A stretch of DNA of 33,723 nt from NCBI GenBank assembly GCA_903842425.1, contig CAIMLY010000139.1, positions 1 to 33,723 of the forward strand. The letters run 5' to 3'. The translations under genes and the position numbers were made by a program. A model generated the notes under the pieces. The model did no database searches, was not told where the DNA came from, and saw only the letters and a program-made list of their open reading frames with translations. This DNA comes from an uncultured Alphaproteobacteria bacterium. GTDB lineage: Bacteria > Pseudomonadota > Alphaproteobacteria > Caulobacterales > Caulobacteraceae. Positions 1 through 8,077 of the stretch are shown in pieces; within the stretch, counting starts at the first letter, position 1; the number at the start of each line of letters is the position of its first letter.

Positions 1-358
1 CGCGCATCTGTTCGGCGAGGGCCTCCATGAGCTTCTCGAACCCGCCCATGGCCTCGATCTGGGCCTTCTCCTCGTCGGTCAGGAACTGGTCGGAAATCTT
101 CTTGAGCCACTCGGCCGGGATGTCGGAAACCCCGAAACCTTCAAGTTTTTCAAGACCCTTGAAGACATGACCAAAGACCTGGTCGAACCGGTCAAGGTTC
201 TTCTCGTCCTTCACCAGGGCGGACCGGGCGAGGTAGTAGAAGTCATCGACGTTGCGGTCGATCACGCCCTTGTCCATCGCCTCCATGAGCATGAGGTACT
301 CCTTGAGGGTCACGGGGACCTTGGCCTCGCGGAGTTCGGTGAAGAAGCGCATGAACAT
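1..358 (-). CDS. CoxE-like VWA-family protein, N-terminal part (cut by window edge)
   Basis: The reverse strand reads without a stop from an ATG at 358 to the window edge, giving about 119 residues that begin MFMRFFTELREAKVPVTLKE. The pattern of a short amphipathic start, a VPVTLKEYL segment, DDFYYLARSALVKDEKNLDR and then VFGHVFKGLE matches the conserved N-terminus of bacterial VWA proteins of the CoxE-like family. These usually work with a MoxR-type AAA ATPase. The metal-binding VWA domain itself would lie beyond the left edge, so function cannot be tested here. A second in-frame ATG at 352 is possible. The family call comes from N-terminal similarity only. Confidence 0.7.
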   Translation of the reverse strand, partial: MFMRFFTELREAKVPVTLKEYLMLMEAMDKGVIDRNVDDFYYLARSALVKDEKNLDRFDQVFGHVFKGLEKLEGFGVSDIPAEWLKKISDQFLTDEEKAQIEAMGGFEKLMEALAEQMR

Positions 359-441
359 GGTGGACGTCCCCTGGCGGGCCGAACGAGTGTTTGACGCCCG
401 AATGTGAGGCCGCCGCGGCCGGCTGTCCAGTCCGGGAAGCC

Positions 442-969
442 TCAGAAGGCCGGGCGGCGGCGCAGGATGAACTCCCGGTCCAGGGTCCGCCCGACGGGGA
501 AACCGTACTCGCCGACCCTCTCGAAGCCGCGCCGGGCGTAGAACCTCTGGGCGCCGTGGTTCTCCGACCAGACCCCGATCCAGAGGTCCGGCGGCGAGAA
601 GCCCGCCATCCAGTCCATGACCGCCTCGAAGAGCCGGCTTCCCGCGCCCGCACCCTGGGCCGCCCGGGTCAGGTAGATGCGCTTCAGCTCCAGGGCCCCG
701 GCCCCGACCTCGGGGTGGGGCAGGCCGCACGGGCCCGCGGTGGCGTAGCCGAAGGCGTCGCCGTCAGGGGTCTCGGCCAACCAGCTGGCCTGCCGCGGGT
801 CCGCGAGGCTCCGCCGCGTGGCCTCCAGGTCGTAGGCCTCGGCGAGGTAGGCCGCCAGGTCCCCGGCCGGATAGAGGTGGCCAAAGGTCTCCACGAAGGT
901 CTCGCGGCCGAGGCGGGAGAGGAGGGGGGCGTCCGCCGCCGCGGCCCGCCGGAGGATCGGCTGTGTCAT
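442..969 (-). CDS. GNAT-family N-acetyltransferase
   Basis: A 175-residue protein beginning MTQPILRRAAAADAPLLSRL. The order is typical of GNAT: an N-terminal beta strand with the R-AAAADA-L helix start, an acceptor region with FGHLYPAGDLAAYLAE, the acetyl-CoA-binding motif A around RIYLTRAAQGAGAGSRLFEA (a Q-G-A-G-A-G-type pyrophosphate loop), and motif B with WSENHGAQRFYARRGFERVG. It should transfer acetyl from acetyl-CoA to an amine; the substrate cannot be read from the sequence. The ATG at 969 is preferred because GNAT similarity starts at once after it; an in-frame TTG at 984 would add five residues. It is divergent from xseB, with 110 bases between them. Confidence 0.85.
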   Translation of the reverse strand: MTQPILRRAAAADAPLLSRLGRETFVETFGHLYPAGDLAAYLAEAYDLEATRRSLADPRQASWLAETPDGDAFGYATAGPCGLPHPEVGAGALELKRIYLTRAAQGAGAGSRLFEAVMDWMAGFSPPDLWIGVWSENHGAQRFYARRGFERVGEYGFPVGRTLDREFILRRRPAF

Positions 970-1079
970 GTCGGGGCCATACAACCGCCGTCGGCGCTCT
1001 GGAAGGCGCCCTTGGGCCGCTCGTCATTGCGGCCGCGGGGCGGGATGTCTAGGTTCCGGGTCTCAGGACGGGGATTCCC

Positions 1080-1322
1080 ATGGCGGACGCAGAAGACATC
1101 GCAACGCTTTCCTTCGAGCAGGCCCTCGCCGAGCTTGAGCGCATCGTCAGCCAGCTCGAGACCGGCCAGGCGCCCCTCGAGGACTCGATCGCCCTCTATG
1201 AACGCGGCGCCCGGCTCAAGGCCCACTGCGAGGCCCGGCTGGAGCAGGCCCGCCTCAAGGTCGAGAAGATCGTCGTCGGTCCGGGCGGCGCGGTCGCCTC
1301 CGAACCCGCCCGGTTCGAGTGA
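1080..1322 (+). CDS. xseB: Exodeoxyribonuclease VII small subunit
   Basis: An 80-residue, all-helical acidic protein. The segment [20 protein letters not shown] followed by [20 protein letters not shown] is the hallmark of XseB. In exonuclease VII several XseB subunits bind the large subunit XseA to degrade single-stranded DNA into oligonucleotides. Length is normal for the family. xseA is not in this window, as is common. Its TGA overlaps the GTG start of ispA in a GTGA arrangement, so the two are translationally coupled. xseB-ispA-dxs is a recurrent alphaproteobacterial gene order. Confidence 0.95.
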   Translation: MADAEDIATLSFEQALAELERIVSQLETGQAPLEDSIALYERGARLKAHCEARLEQARLKVEKIVVGPGGAVASEPARFE

Positions 1323-2203
1323 ACCCCGAGACCGAACGCCGTCTGTCGGCCGCGGCCGCCCGCACCGATGCGGCGCTGGCCGCCCTGCTGCCGCCGGTGG
1401 AGGGCCCGGAGGCGCGCCTTGCTGAAGCCATGCGCTACGCCGCCCTCGGGCCCGGCAAGCGCCTGCGGCCCTTCCTCGTCTTCGAGGCGGGCGACCTGCT
1501 GGGAGTCGAGCCTGCGCGGCTGGACCGGGCGGCCTGCGCCCTCGAATGCGTGCACGCCTACAGCCTGGTCCACGATGACCTGCCCTGCATGGACGACGAT
1601 GACCTGCGGCGGGGGCGGCCGACGGTCCACAGGGCCTTCGACGAGGCGGCGGCCGTGCTGGCCGGCGACGCCCTCCAGGCCCTCGCCTTCGAGATGCTTG
1701 CAGACCCTGCGACGCATCCGGACGGCCGTGTGCGGGCCGACCTCGTGGTCGCCCTCGCCCGCGCATCCGGCGCCCGGGGCATGTGCGGGGGCCAGATGAT
1801 CGACCTTTCCGGCGTGGGCGAGGACCTGGGCGCCGTGGCGAGGATGCAGCGCCTCAAGACCGGCGCCCTGATCTCGGCCGCCTTCGAGCTGCCCCTCTTG
1901 ATGGCCCATGCCGGAGACGGCGAGCGCCACGCCCTGCTGGCCTTCGCCCATGACCTGGGACTGGCCTACCAGATCGTCGATGACCTCCTGGACGTAGAGG
2001 GGGATGCCGGCGTGGTGGGGAAGGCGACGGGCAAGGACGCCGCCCGGGGAAAGACCAACTTCGTCACCCTGCTGGGGGTCGATGACGCCCGGGCCCGGCT
2101 CGACCTGATCGCCAGCCAGGCGCGCGCCCACCTGGACCCGCTGGGCGACCGGGCGGGGGGGCTGCGCGCCTGCCTGGATTTCGTGCTTGATCGGCGAAGC
2201 TGA
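1319..2203 (+). CDS. ispA: Polyprenyl (farnesyl/geranyl) diphosphate synthase
   Basis: A 294-residue trans-isoprenyl diphosphate synthase. The first aspartate-rich motif is in [20 protein letters not shown] (DD-x4-D type, typical of bacterial farnesyl diphosphate synthases), the second is [13 protein letters not shown]. The K-R-L-R-P motif near residue 43 ([13 protein letters not shown]) binds isopentenyl diphosphate. It condenses isopentenyl and dimethylallyl diphosphate to geranyl and farnesyl diphosphate in the cytosol. The GTG start overlaps the xseB stop. It sits between xseB and dxs, so two isoprenoid-pathway enzymes share one transcript. The chain-length product (C15) is inferred from family similarity. 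Confidence 0.94.
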   Translation: MNPETERRLSAAAARTDAALAALLPPVEGPEARLAEAMRYAALGPGKRLRPFLVFEAGDLLGVEPARLDRAACALECVHAYSLVHDDLPCMDDDDLRRGRPTVHRAFDEAAAVLAGDALQALAFEMLADPATHPDGRVRADLVVALARASGARGMCGGQMIDLSGVGEDLGAVARMQRLKTGALISAAFELPLLMAHAGDGERHALLAFAHDLGLAYQIVDDLLDVEGDAGVVGKATGKDAARGKTNFVTLLGVDDARARLDLIASQARAHLDPLGDRAGGLRACLDFVLDRRS

Positions 2204-2223
2204 TTGCGAGCAAAGCAAGCGAC

Positions 2224-4143
2224 ATGCCGCCCCTGACTCCGCTCCTCGACACCGTCTCCTCGCCCGCCGACATCCGTGGGCTCTCGGTCCCCCAGCTGCG
2301 ACAGCTGGCCGACGAGGTCCGGGCAGAGACGATCGACGCCGTCTCCCAGACCGGGGGCCACCTCGGCGCGGGCCTCGGCGTGGTGGAGCTGACGGTCGCC
2401 CTGCACCACGTCTACCAGACCCCGGATGACATCCTGATCTGGGACGTCGGCCACCAGGCCTATCCGCACAAGATCCTGACGGGCCGGCGCGACCGGATCC
2501 GGACGCTCCGGCAGGGCGGGGGGCTGAGCGGCTTCACCAAGCGGGCGGAGAGCCCCTACGATCCCTTCGGTGCGGCCCACGCCGCGACCTCGATCTCGGC
2601 GGCCCTCGGCTTCTGCGCGGCGCGCGACGCGGACGGGCGCTCCAACAGCGTCGTGGCGGTGATCGGTGACGGCTCGATGAGCGCCGGCATGGCCTACGAG
2701 GCCATGAACAACGCCTGCGAGACCACCGGCCAGCTGACGGTGATCCTCAACGACAACGACATGTCCATTGCCCCGCCGGTCGGCGGCATGAGCGCCTACA
2801 TGGCCAGGCTGGTGTCCGGCGGCGGCTACCAGTCCCTTCGGAAGCTGGGCAAGTCGGTCGCCAGCGCCCTGCCGCGACCCCTCCAGGAGGCCGCCCGCAA
2901 GGCCGAGGAGTTCGCCCGGGGCATGGTGACCGGCGGCACCTTCTTCGAGGAGCTCGGCTTCTACTATGTCGGGCCGATCGACGGCCACGACCTCGAGGCC
3001 CTGGTCCCCATCCTGCAGAACGCCCGCGAGATCCGCGACCGTCCCGTGCTGGTCCATGTGGTCACCCAGAAGGGCAAGGGCTACGCCCCGGCCGAGAGCG
3101 CCGAGGACAAGCTGCACGCGGTGGCGCGGTTCGACGTCGTGACCGGGCGCCAGGCCAAGCCGGCCCAGCCTGCGCCGCCGTCCTACACCCGGGTCTTTGC
3201 GGACGCCCTGATCGGCCAGGCCGAGCGGGACCCCCGGATCGTGGCGGTCACCGCGGCCATGCCTTCCGGGACCGGCCTGGACCTCTTCGCCAAGCGCTTT
3301 CCGGATCGAACCTTCGATGTCGGCATCGCCGAGCAGCACGCGGTCACCTTCGCCGCCGGGCTGGCCGCCGATGGGATGAAGCCGTTCGCGGCGATCTACT
3401 CGACCTTCCTGCAGCGGGGGTATGACCAGGTCGTGCACGACGTGGCCATCCAGCGCCTGCCGGTGCGGTTCGCGATGGACCGGGCCGGCCTCGTGGGCGC
3501 CGACGGACCCACCCATGCGGGGTCCTTCGACATCGGATTCATGGGCGCGCTGCCCGGCATGGTGCTCATGGCGGCCGCGGACGAGGCCGAACTGGCCCGG
3601 ATGGTGGCCACGGCTGCGGCCATCGACGACCGGCCGTCCGCCTTCCGCTATCCCCGCGGGGAGGGCCTGGGCGCCGAGGTCCCCGGTGCGCCGGAGCCCC
3701 TTGAGATCGGCCGGGGCCGGATCGTCCGCGAGGGCTCCACGGTCGCCCTGCTGTGCTTCGGCTCCCGGCTGGGCGAGTGCCTGAAGGCCGCCGACCTGCT
3801 GGCGGCCCGTGGGGTCTCGGCGACGGTGGCGGACGCCCGCTTCGCCAAGCCCCTGGACGAGGACCTCATCCTCCGGCTGGCCCGGGAGCATGAGGCCCTG
3901 ATCACCGTTGAAGAGGGCGCCATGGGGGGCTTCGGCGCCTTTGTGCTGCAGATGCTGGCCACCCGCGGCGCCCTCGACAGGGGCCTGAAGGTCCGGACCC
4001 TGACCCTGCCGGATCTCTTCCAGGACCAGGACAAGCCCGAGGCCATGTACGCCCAGGCGGGCCTGGACGCGGCGGGCGTCGCCGCCACCGCCTTTGGCGT
4101 CCTGGGCGCCGGGATTTCCGCGACCGGCGGCCTCAGGGCCTGA
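2224..4143 (+). CDS. dxs: 1-deoxy-D-xylulose-5-phosphate synthase
   Basis: A 639-residue thiamine-diphosphate enzyme. The ThDP/Mg motif is [17 protein letters not shown] followed by NDNDMSI (residues about 150-180); upstream are the substrate-pocket segments [13 protein letters not shown] and [17 protein letters not shown]. The transketolase-type pyrimidine domain contains [17 protein letters not shown] with the catalytic glutamate, and a C-terminal transketolase domain follows. It condenses pyruvate and glyceraldehyde-3-phosphate to DXP, the first step of the MEP pathway. Length is normal. It starts 21 bases after ispA and ends only 9 bases before the convergent flgH stop, which leaves no room for a conventional terminator. 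Confidence 0.97.
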   Translation: MPPLTPLLDTVSSPADIRGLSVPQLRQLADEVRAETIDAVSQTGGHLGAGLGVVELTVALHHVYQTPDDILIWDVGHQAYPHKILTGRRDRIRTLRQGGGLSGFTKRAESPYDPFGAAHAATSISAALGFCAARDADGRSNSVVAVIGDGSMSAGMAYEAMNNACETTGQLTVILNDNDMSIAPPVGGMSAYMARLVSGGGYQSLRKLGKSVASALPRPLQEAARKAEEFARGMVTGGTFFEELGFYYVGPIDGHDLEALVPILQNAREIRDRPVLVHVVTQKGKGYAPAESAEDKLHAVARFDVVTGRQAKPAQPAPPSYTRVFADALIGQAERDPRIVAVTAAMPSGTGLDLFAKRFPDRTFDVGIAEQHAVTFAAGLAADGMKPFAAIYSTFLQRGYDQVVHDVAIQRLPVRFAMDRAGLVGADGPTHAGSFDIGFMGALPGMVLMAAADEAELARMVATAAAIDDRPSAFRYPRGEGLGAEVPGAPEPLEIGRGRIVREGSTVALLCFGSRLGECLKAADLLAARGVSATVADARFAKPLDEDLILRLAREHEALITVEEGAMGGFGAFVLQMLATRGALDRGLKVRTLTLPDLFQDQDKPEAMYAQAGLDAAGVAATAFGVLGAGISATGGLRA

Positions 4144-4152
4144 GCGGCCGGT

Positions 4153-4890
4153 CTAGAAGGGCCAGATCCTGGCGACGACCGACTGGCCCGCCGGCGCCTT
4201 CTGCATGGCCGAGATGTCCCCGCGACCGCCGTAGTTGATGCGCGCCTCGGCGATCTGCGTGTGCCGGATCGTGTTGGCCGAGGAGATGTCCTCGGGCCGG
4301 ATCATCCCTGAGATGGTCAGCTGCCGCATCTCGGCGTTGGTGCGGACCTCCTGGGTCCCCTCGATGATGAGGTTGCCGTTGGGCAGGATCCCCGTGACCA
4401 CCGCGGCGACGGTCAGCGAGATGGCCTCGGCCCGGTTCACGCTGCCCGAGCCGGAGTTCGTGAAGTTTGACTCTGTGTTGAAGGGCGAGGTGTTGCTGAA
4501 GGCGTTACCCGGCGGCAGCAGGCGTCCAAGCTTCGCCTCCATGCCGAACAGGGTGCTCACGGACGCATCCGAGCTCGACGTGCGGTTGGACACCGAGGTG
4601 TTGGAGGTCTTGGCGGAGTCGTTGATCGCGATCTGCACGGTGACGATGTCGCCGATCCGGCTGGCCCGCTGGTCGATGAAGAAGGCCCGGGCGCCGCTGC
4701 GCCAGAGCGAGTTCGCCGAAGCGGGCGTCATCTCGGGCTGGCTGGCCATCATGCCAAGGTCGGGACGGCGTTCCTCGGGGGTCACGGGATAGGCCGAGGG
4801 GCTCAGGGTGGGGCCGAGGGCGGCGTCCGTCACCGTCGTGCAGGCGGCGAGGGGAAGGGCGGCGAGAAGAAGGGCGGCGGCGAGTCTCAT
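4153..4890 (-). CDS. flgH: Flagellar L-ring lipoprotein FlgH
   Basis: A 245-residue lipoprotein. The lipobox LPLAAC puts the lipidated cysteine at residue 17. The mature part carries FlgH features: SLWRSGARAFFIDQRASRIGDIVTVQI, a serine/threonine/asparagine-rich middle, then NLIIEGTQEVRTNAEMRQL and SGMIRPEDISSANTI toward the C-terminus, close to the family signature. FlgH forms the L-ring in the outer membrane around the rod. It is the last gene of flgF-flgG-flgA-flgH, 26 bases after flgA, and should be transcribed from the sigma-54 promoter at 7254-7269. Confidence 0.96.
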   Translation of the reverse strand: MRLAAALLLAALPLAACTTVTDAALGPTLSPSAYPVTPEERRPDLGMMASQPEMTPASANSLWRSGARAFFIDQRASRIGDIVTVQIAINDSAKTSNTSVSNRTSSSDASVSTLFGMEAKLGRLLPPGNAFSNTSPFNTESNFTNSGSGSVNRAEAISLTVAAVVTGILPNGNLIIEGTQEVRTNAEMRQLTISGMIRPEDISSANTIRHTQIAEARINYGGRGDISAMQKAPAGQSVVARIWPF

Positions 4891-4916
4891 GGGGCGGGAC
4901 CTGTCCTGGAAGGCGT

Positions 4917-5660
4917 TCAGCGGCGTGCGATTCGGGTGGCGGCGGCGGCCCGGCCGGAGGGGGCGTCGGGACCTGTCTCCGCCTGGCCGGGGCCGGTGAC
5001 CACGGCCTGGATCGTCTTGCGGGACGACAGGTTCTGAAGGGCGATCACCTCGCCGACGGCGCCGGGGCCAAGGGCCTTGACCTGAAGGGCCAGGGAGACG
5101 CCGCCGTTCTGGTAGGTGACCGTGACGAGGTCGCCGGGCTGGATGACCACAGGGGCCCCGACATCCCGGGCGGCGACCAGGGCGCCTTCCCGGAGGGGGC
5201 GCCGGGCGATCATGCCGATGGCCGCGTCGGCGTCCCTCAGGGCGTCGGCCGGGGCGGCGACGGCGCGGGTCCAGACCAGGTCCTCGGCGCGGATCTCCTC
5301 GCCTGCGGAAAGGCTGCGCGCATAGGCCAGGGCCTGGACCTCGCCACGGCGGACCGTCGCTGCAGGAGCCGACTGGCCGGGCCGGACGATGATCCGGCGC
5401 AGCCGGTCAGGATTGCCCCATTCGAGGCCGTTTCGGCGGGCGAGGAGCTGCACTGCGGTGGCGTCCAGCACCACGCTGGTCCCGGGCCGGGCCGCCACGC
5501 GGACCCCGGAGGCGGACCCCGCACCCTCGAAGATGTCGCCCAGGGTCACCACCCCGTCGGCATCGGTAGGGTCGGACCTGAGGGACACCGGCGCGCCGGC
5601 CATTGCGACGGCGGGAAGGAGCAGGATGGCCGAGACGGCGAAGGCGATCAGTCGCCGCAT
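4917..5660 (-). CDS. flgA: Flagellar P-ring assembly chaperone FlgA
   Basis: A 247-residue exported protein with an N-terminal signal peptide (MRRLIAFAVSAILLLPAVAMA). The C-terminal half is a SAF-type domain: LSAGEEIRAEDLVWTR, a two-fold repeat of the A-x-G-x-x-L pattern in REGALVAARDVG, VIQPGDLVTVTYQNGGVSL and then QNLSSRKTIQAVV, all characteristic of FlgA. It is a periplasmic chaperone for P-ring (FlgI) assembly. The start lies 4 bases after the flgG stop, so it is part of the same transcript. The poorly conserved N-terminal half, with the VTLGDIFEGAG segment, is also typical of the Caulobacter-type protein. Confidence 0.92.
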   Translation of the reverse strand: MRRLIAFAVSAILLLPAVAMAGAPVSLRSDPTDADGVVTLGDIFEGAGSASGVRVAARPGTSVVLDATAVQLLARRNGLEWGNPDRLRRIIVRPGQSAPAATVRRGEVQALAYARSLSAGEEIRAEDLVWTRAVAAPADALRDADAAIGMIARRPLREGALVAARDVGAPVVIQPGDLVTVTYQNGGVSLALQVKALGPGAVGEVIALQNLSSRKTIQAVVTGPGQAETGPDAPSGRAAAATRIARR

Positions 5661-5664
5661 GGGA

Positions 5665-6453
5665 TCAGCTCTTCACCTGGTTGGCGGTGGAAAGCATCTG
5701 GTCGGCCGAGGTGATCACCTTGGAGTTCATCTCGTAGGCGCGTTGGGCGACGATCAGGGCCGTGACCTCGGACACGGCGTCCACGTTCGAGGCTTCGGTG
5801 TAGCCCTGCAGAAGTACGCCGGTGCCATCCACCCCGGGGACGCTCAGGGTCGGGGCGCCGGACGACCCGCTCTCGAGGTAGAGATTGTCCCCGATCGCCT
5901 CGAGGCCGCCTTCGTTCACGAATGTCGCCAGTTCAAGGGTCCCGGCCACGGAGGGCGCCGTCTGGCCGGCCTGGCTGATCTGGATCTGGCCGGACTTGGA
6001 GATCGAGATGTCGATGGCATCCGGCGGAATGACCACGGCCGGCTGGATCTGGTAGCCATCGGCGGTCACCAGCTGGCCCTGGTCGTTGAGCGAGAGATTG
6101 CCCGCCCGGGTGTAGGCCAGTTCTCCCGTGGGCATGAGCACCTGGAGGTAGCCGCGGCCCTGGATGGCCACGTCCAGCTTGTTGCCGGTCTGGGTCATCG
6201 CGCCCTGCTCGGTGATCCGGTAGATTGACCCCGCCTTGACGCCGGCCCCGACCTGGAGGCCAGTCGGCACCACCGTTCCCTGGTCAGAGGACTGCGAGCC
6301 CGCCCGCTCCAGGGTCTGGTAGAGAAGGTCCTGGAACTCTGCGCGCTGTCGCTTGAAGCCCACCGTGTTCATGTTGGCGATGTTGTTCGAGATGACCTCG
6401 ACATTGAGCTGCTGTGCGGCCATGCCGGTGGCGGCGGTGCGGAGAGCTTGCAT
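5665..6453 (-). CDS. flgG: Flagellar distal rod protein FlgG
   Basis: A 262-residue rod protein. The N-terminal flagellar rod signature is AAQQLNVEVISNNIANMNTVGFKRQRAEF, and the C-terminal rod/hook helix is EASNVDAVSEVTALIVAQRAYEMNSKVI ending in LSTANQVKS. Both terminal helices are required for axial polymerisation. Length is close to the usual 260-262 residues. FlgG forms the distal rod through the periplasm and is exported by the flagellar type III apparatus, so it has no signal peptide. It begins 15 bases after flgF and ends 4 bases before flgA. Confidence 0.97.
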   Translation of the reverse strand: MQALRTAATGMAAQQLNVEVISNNIANMNTVGFKRQRAEFQDLLYQTLERAGSQSSDQGTVVPTGLQVGAGVKAGSIYRITEQGAMTQTGNKLDVAIQGRGYLQVLMPTGELAYTRAGNLSLNDQGQLVTADGYQIQPAVVIPPDAIDISISKSGQIQISQAGQTAPSVAGTLELATFVNEGGLEAIGDNLYLESGSSGAPTLSVPGVDGTGVLLQGYTEASNVDAVSEVTALIVAQRAYEMNSKVITSADQMLSTANQVKS

Positions 6454-6468
6454 GGGAAATCAGCCTTT

Positions 6469-7206
6469 CTACTCGACGCGTCCAAGCCGCTCGACCGTGC
6501 GCCGGGACAGCTCCTGGGTGTTTTCCATCATCCGGGCCAGGGACTCGTAGGCCCGCGTCACTTCGATCATGTCTGTGACCTGGAGGATGGGATTGACGTT
6601 GGATCCCTCCAGCATTCCCTGGCGGATCAGGGATCCCGGCGCCGGCTCGGGCTGCTGGTTGGAAGTATTGCGATACTGGTTGGACCCGACCTTCTCGAGC
6701 GTCGACAGGCTGTCGAAGGCCACCACGCCCAGGCGGCCGACCTGCTCGATCCCCTGGCTCATGGAGCCGTCCCGGGCGATCTCGACCAGCCCCTTCTTGG
6801 GATCGATGATCACCTCCGCCCCCCCGGAGTCGAGGACCGGCTGGCCGCTCTGGGTGACGATCCTTCCGGTGTCGTCCAGCCGGAAGTGGCCGTCCCGGGT
6901 GAAGCGCTCGCCCGCAGGCGTCTGGATCCGGAAGAAGCCCGGCCCGTCGATGGCGAGGTCGAAGGTGGCGTTGGTGGCGCGTAGAGCGCCCTGCGAGAAA
7001 TCCCGGGCGAGGCCGTCATCAATGACGAACTTGATCGGGTTTGGACCATCCACGGTCCGCGCCGGCCCCTTGGGCTCGGTCCGCACCAGGGGCTGCTCGG
7101 CCTTGAAGCCTGTGGTGTCCGCGTTGGCGATATTGTTGGCGACGATGTCCAGCTGCCGCCGAAGCGTCATCTGGCGAGAAAGTCCTACGTAAAGCGCGAT
7201 ATCCAT
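6469..7206 (-). CDS. flgF: Flagellar proximal rod protein FlgF
   Basis: A 245-residue rod protein starting MDIALYVGLSRQMTLRRQLD, with the rod signature IVANNIANADTTGFKAEQ. The middle domain includes DLAIDGPGFFRIQTPAGERF, typical of the FlgE/F/G family, and the C-terminus has GSNVNPILQVTDMIEVTRAYESLARM. The frame stays open upstream to about 7275, but the ATG at 7206 is chosen because homology begins there and the sigma-54 promoter at 7254-7269 would initiate transcription at about 7243, inside any longer reading frame. First gene of the rod/ring operon. Confidence 0.95.
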   Translation of the reverse strand: MDIALYVGLSRQMTLRRQLDIVANNIANADTTGFKAEQPLVRTEPKGPARTVDGPNPIKFVIDDGLARDFSQGALRATNATFDLAIDGPGFFRIQTPAGERFTRDGHFRLDDTGRIVTQSGQPVLDSGGAEVIIDPKKGLVEIARDGSMSQGIEQVGRLGVVAFDSLSTLEKVGSNQYRNTSNQQPEPAPGSLIRQGMLEGSNVNPILQVTDMIEVTRAYESLARMMENTQELSRRTVERLGRVE

Positions 7207-7253
7207 CGACTCTGGCGTCCGGTGCTGCCGACCCGAAGGTCCGCCATTCACCA

Positions 7254-7269
7254 TGCAAGCCTCGGGCCA
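7254..7269 (-). promoter_or_regulatory. Sigma-54 (-24/-12) promoter of the flgFGAH operon
   Basis: Read on the minus strand the sequence is TGGCCCGAGGCTTGCA, with the invariant GG (7268-7267) and GC (7256-7255) separated by exactly 10 bases, as in the TGGCAC-N5-TTGCA consensus. It lies 48-63 bases upstream of the flgF ATG, so transcription should start near 7243 with a leader of about 37 bases. Rod and ring operons of Caulobacter are known to use sigma-54 with the activator FlbD, so position and gene content agree. Confidence 0.85.
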
Positions 7270-7286
7270 AGTCAAAACCCGTTATT

Positions 7287-7299
7287 AATCAACAAATAA
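7287..7299 (+). promoter_or_regulatory. IHF-like binding site between sigma-54 promoter and putative enhancer
   Basis: AATCAACAAATAA matches the IHF consensus WATCAA-N4-TTR at every defined position but one. It lies in the only distinctly AT-rich stretch of the area (7281-7309), about 18-30 bases upstream of the -24 element. IHF bending sites next to sigma-54 flagellar promoters are known in Caulobacter. A motif this degenerate can arise by chance in AT-rich DNA, so this is a candidate. Confidence 0.45.
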
Positions 7300-7303
7300 A
7301 ATG

Positions 7304-7380
7304 GTTAACTCCGGTCCGTGGGAGGATTTTGCCGGGTCGTTTTTCCCTGGGTTCGCGCCTGGGAAAAACGGATCGTTAAC
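7304..7380 (+). promoter_or_regulatory. fliL upstream region with two GTTAAC half-sites
   Basis: GTTAAC occurs at 7304-7309 and again at 7375-7380, followed by TAAACC. TTAA is rare in this GC-rich DNA and is half of the CtrA recognition sequence TTAA-N7-TTAA. A degenerate full site may be TTAA at 7285-7288 with ATAA at 7296-7299. fliL-fliM is a known CtrA-controlled early operon in Caulobacter. No perfect box is present, so assignment of CtrA is an inference. Confidence 0.4.
7338..7370. repeat. 33-bp inverted repeat, candidate enhancer/operator
   Basis: Two perfect 10-base arms, CGTTTTTCCC (7338-7347) and GGGAAAAACG (7361-7370), flank a 13-base centre. No T-run follows on either strand, so it does not look like an intrinsic terminator. 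Its centre is about 110 bases upstream of the predicted flgF transcription start, the usual distance for an ftr-type FlbD enhancer, and about 70 bases before the fliL start. The sequence is not one I can match to the published ftr consensus, so the protein that binds is unknown. Confidence 0.5.
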
Positions 7381-7425
7381 TAAACCTGGCCAAGGTGGAG
7401 GGCAGAATCTCCAGGAGTCGTGGCC

Positions 7426-8049
7426 GTGGCCAAGCCCCCCAAGAATGCCGAGTCGGAAGAGGTCGACCTCGAAGGCGCCGAGGGCGGTGAAGAGGCGGGC
7501 GGCAAGAAGAAGCCGCCGCTCAAGCTGATCATCATCGCCGCGGCCGCCGCCCTCCTTCTGGTGGGCGGAGGAGCGGGCGCCTACTTCGTGTTCTTCAAGA
7601 AGCCGCCGCCGCCGGCCGACGCCAAGGCCGAGAAGAAGGGCGAAGACAAGGAGAAGGGCAAGAAGAAGGACGGCGAGGGCGAGAAGAAGGATGGCGCCGC
7701 GGCGGCCGGGGACAAGGCCGTCGTTGTCACCGAGGGGCCCGACGGGGTCTTCTTCTGCGCCCTGCCCAACATGGTGGCCAACATGCAGGCCGGGGACGGC
7801 CGTCCCACCTACCTGAAGCTCAAGCTGACCCTCGAGGCGCCAGACCAGGAGACCGCCGACCTCATTCAGCCTTCCATGCCCCGGCTCCAGGACATGTTCC
7901 AGAGCTTCCTGAGGGAGCTCCGTCCAGAAGACCTCCAGGGGTCGCAGGGCACCCTTCACCTGCGTGCGGAGATCCTTCGGCGGGTCAACCTCGTGATCGC
8001 CCCGGCGCGCGTGAATTCGGTTCTGATCGAGGAGATGCTCATCAGCTAG
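7426..8049 (+). CDS. fliL: Flagellar basal-body protein FliL
   Basis: A 207-residue single-pass inner-membrane protein. A short acidic cytoplasmic tail is followed by a transmembrane helix (about residues 32-52, LKLIIIAAAAALLLVGGGAG), a Lys/Glu/Asp-rich low-complexity linker of about 40 residues, and the conserved FliL domain (YLKLKLTLEAPDQETADLIQ, then LRAEILRRVNLVI) ending in VNSVLIEEMLIS. FliL associates with the stator and supports torque or swarming. The GTG at 7426 is chosen because AGGAG at 7413-7417 is 8 bases before it; an in-frame GTG at 7420 is only 2 bases from that site. First gene of fliL-fliM-DUF6468-motE-TPR. Confidence 0.93.
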   Translation: MAKPPKNAESEEVDLEGAEGGEEAGGKKKPPLKLIIIAAAAALLLVGGGAGAYFVFFKKPPPPADAKAEKKGEDKEKGKKKDGEGEKKDGAAAAGDKAVVVTEGPDGVFFCALPNMVANMQAGDGRPTYLKLKLTLEAPDQETADLIQPSMPRLQDMFQSFLRELRPEDLQGSQGTLHLRAEILRRVNLVIAPARVNSVLIEEMLIS

Positions 8050-8077
8050 CCCCCGGGCGCGGCTGGGCTTTGACGCC

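Noticed and set aside
408-420. Small GC hairpin between the GNAT and CoxE-like genes
   Set aside because: Five-base stem with three-base loop and no T-run; common by chance in this composition.
1966-3891. Long open frame on the minus strand opposite ispA and dxs
   Set aside because: Its translation is His/Arg/Gly-rich without any domain, as expected from antisense of GC-rich codons; dxs on the other strand is unmistakable.
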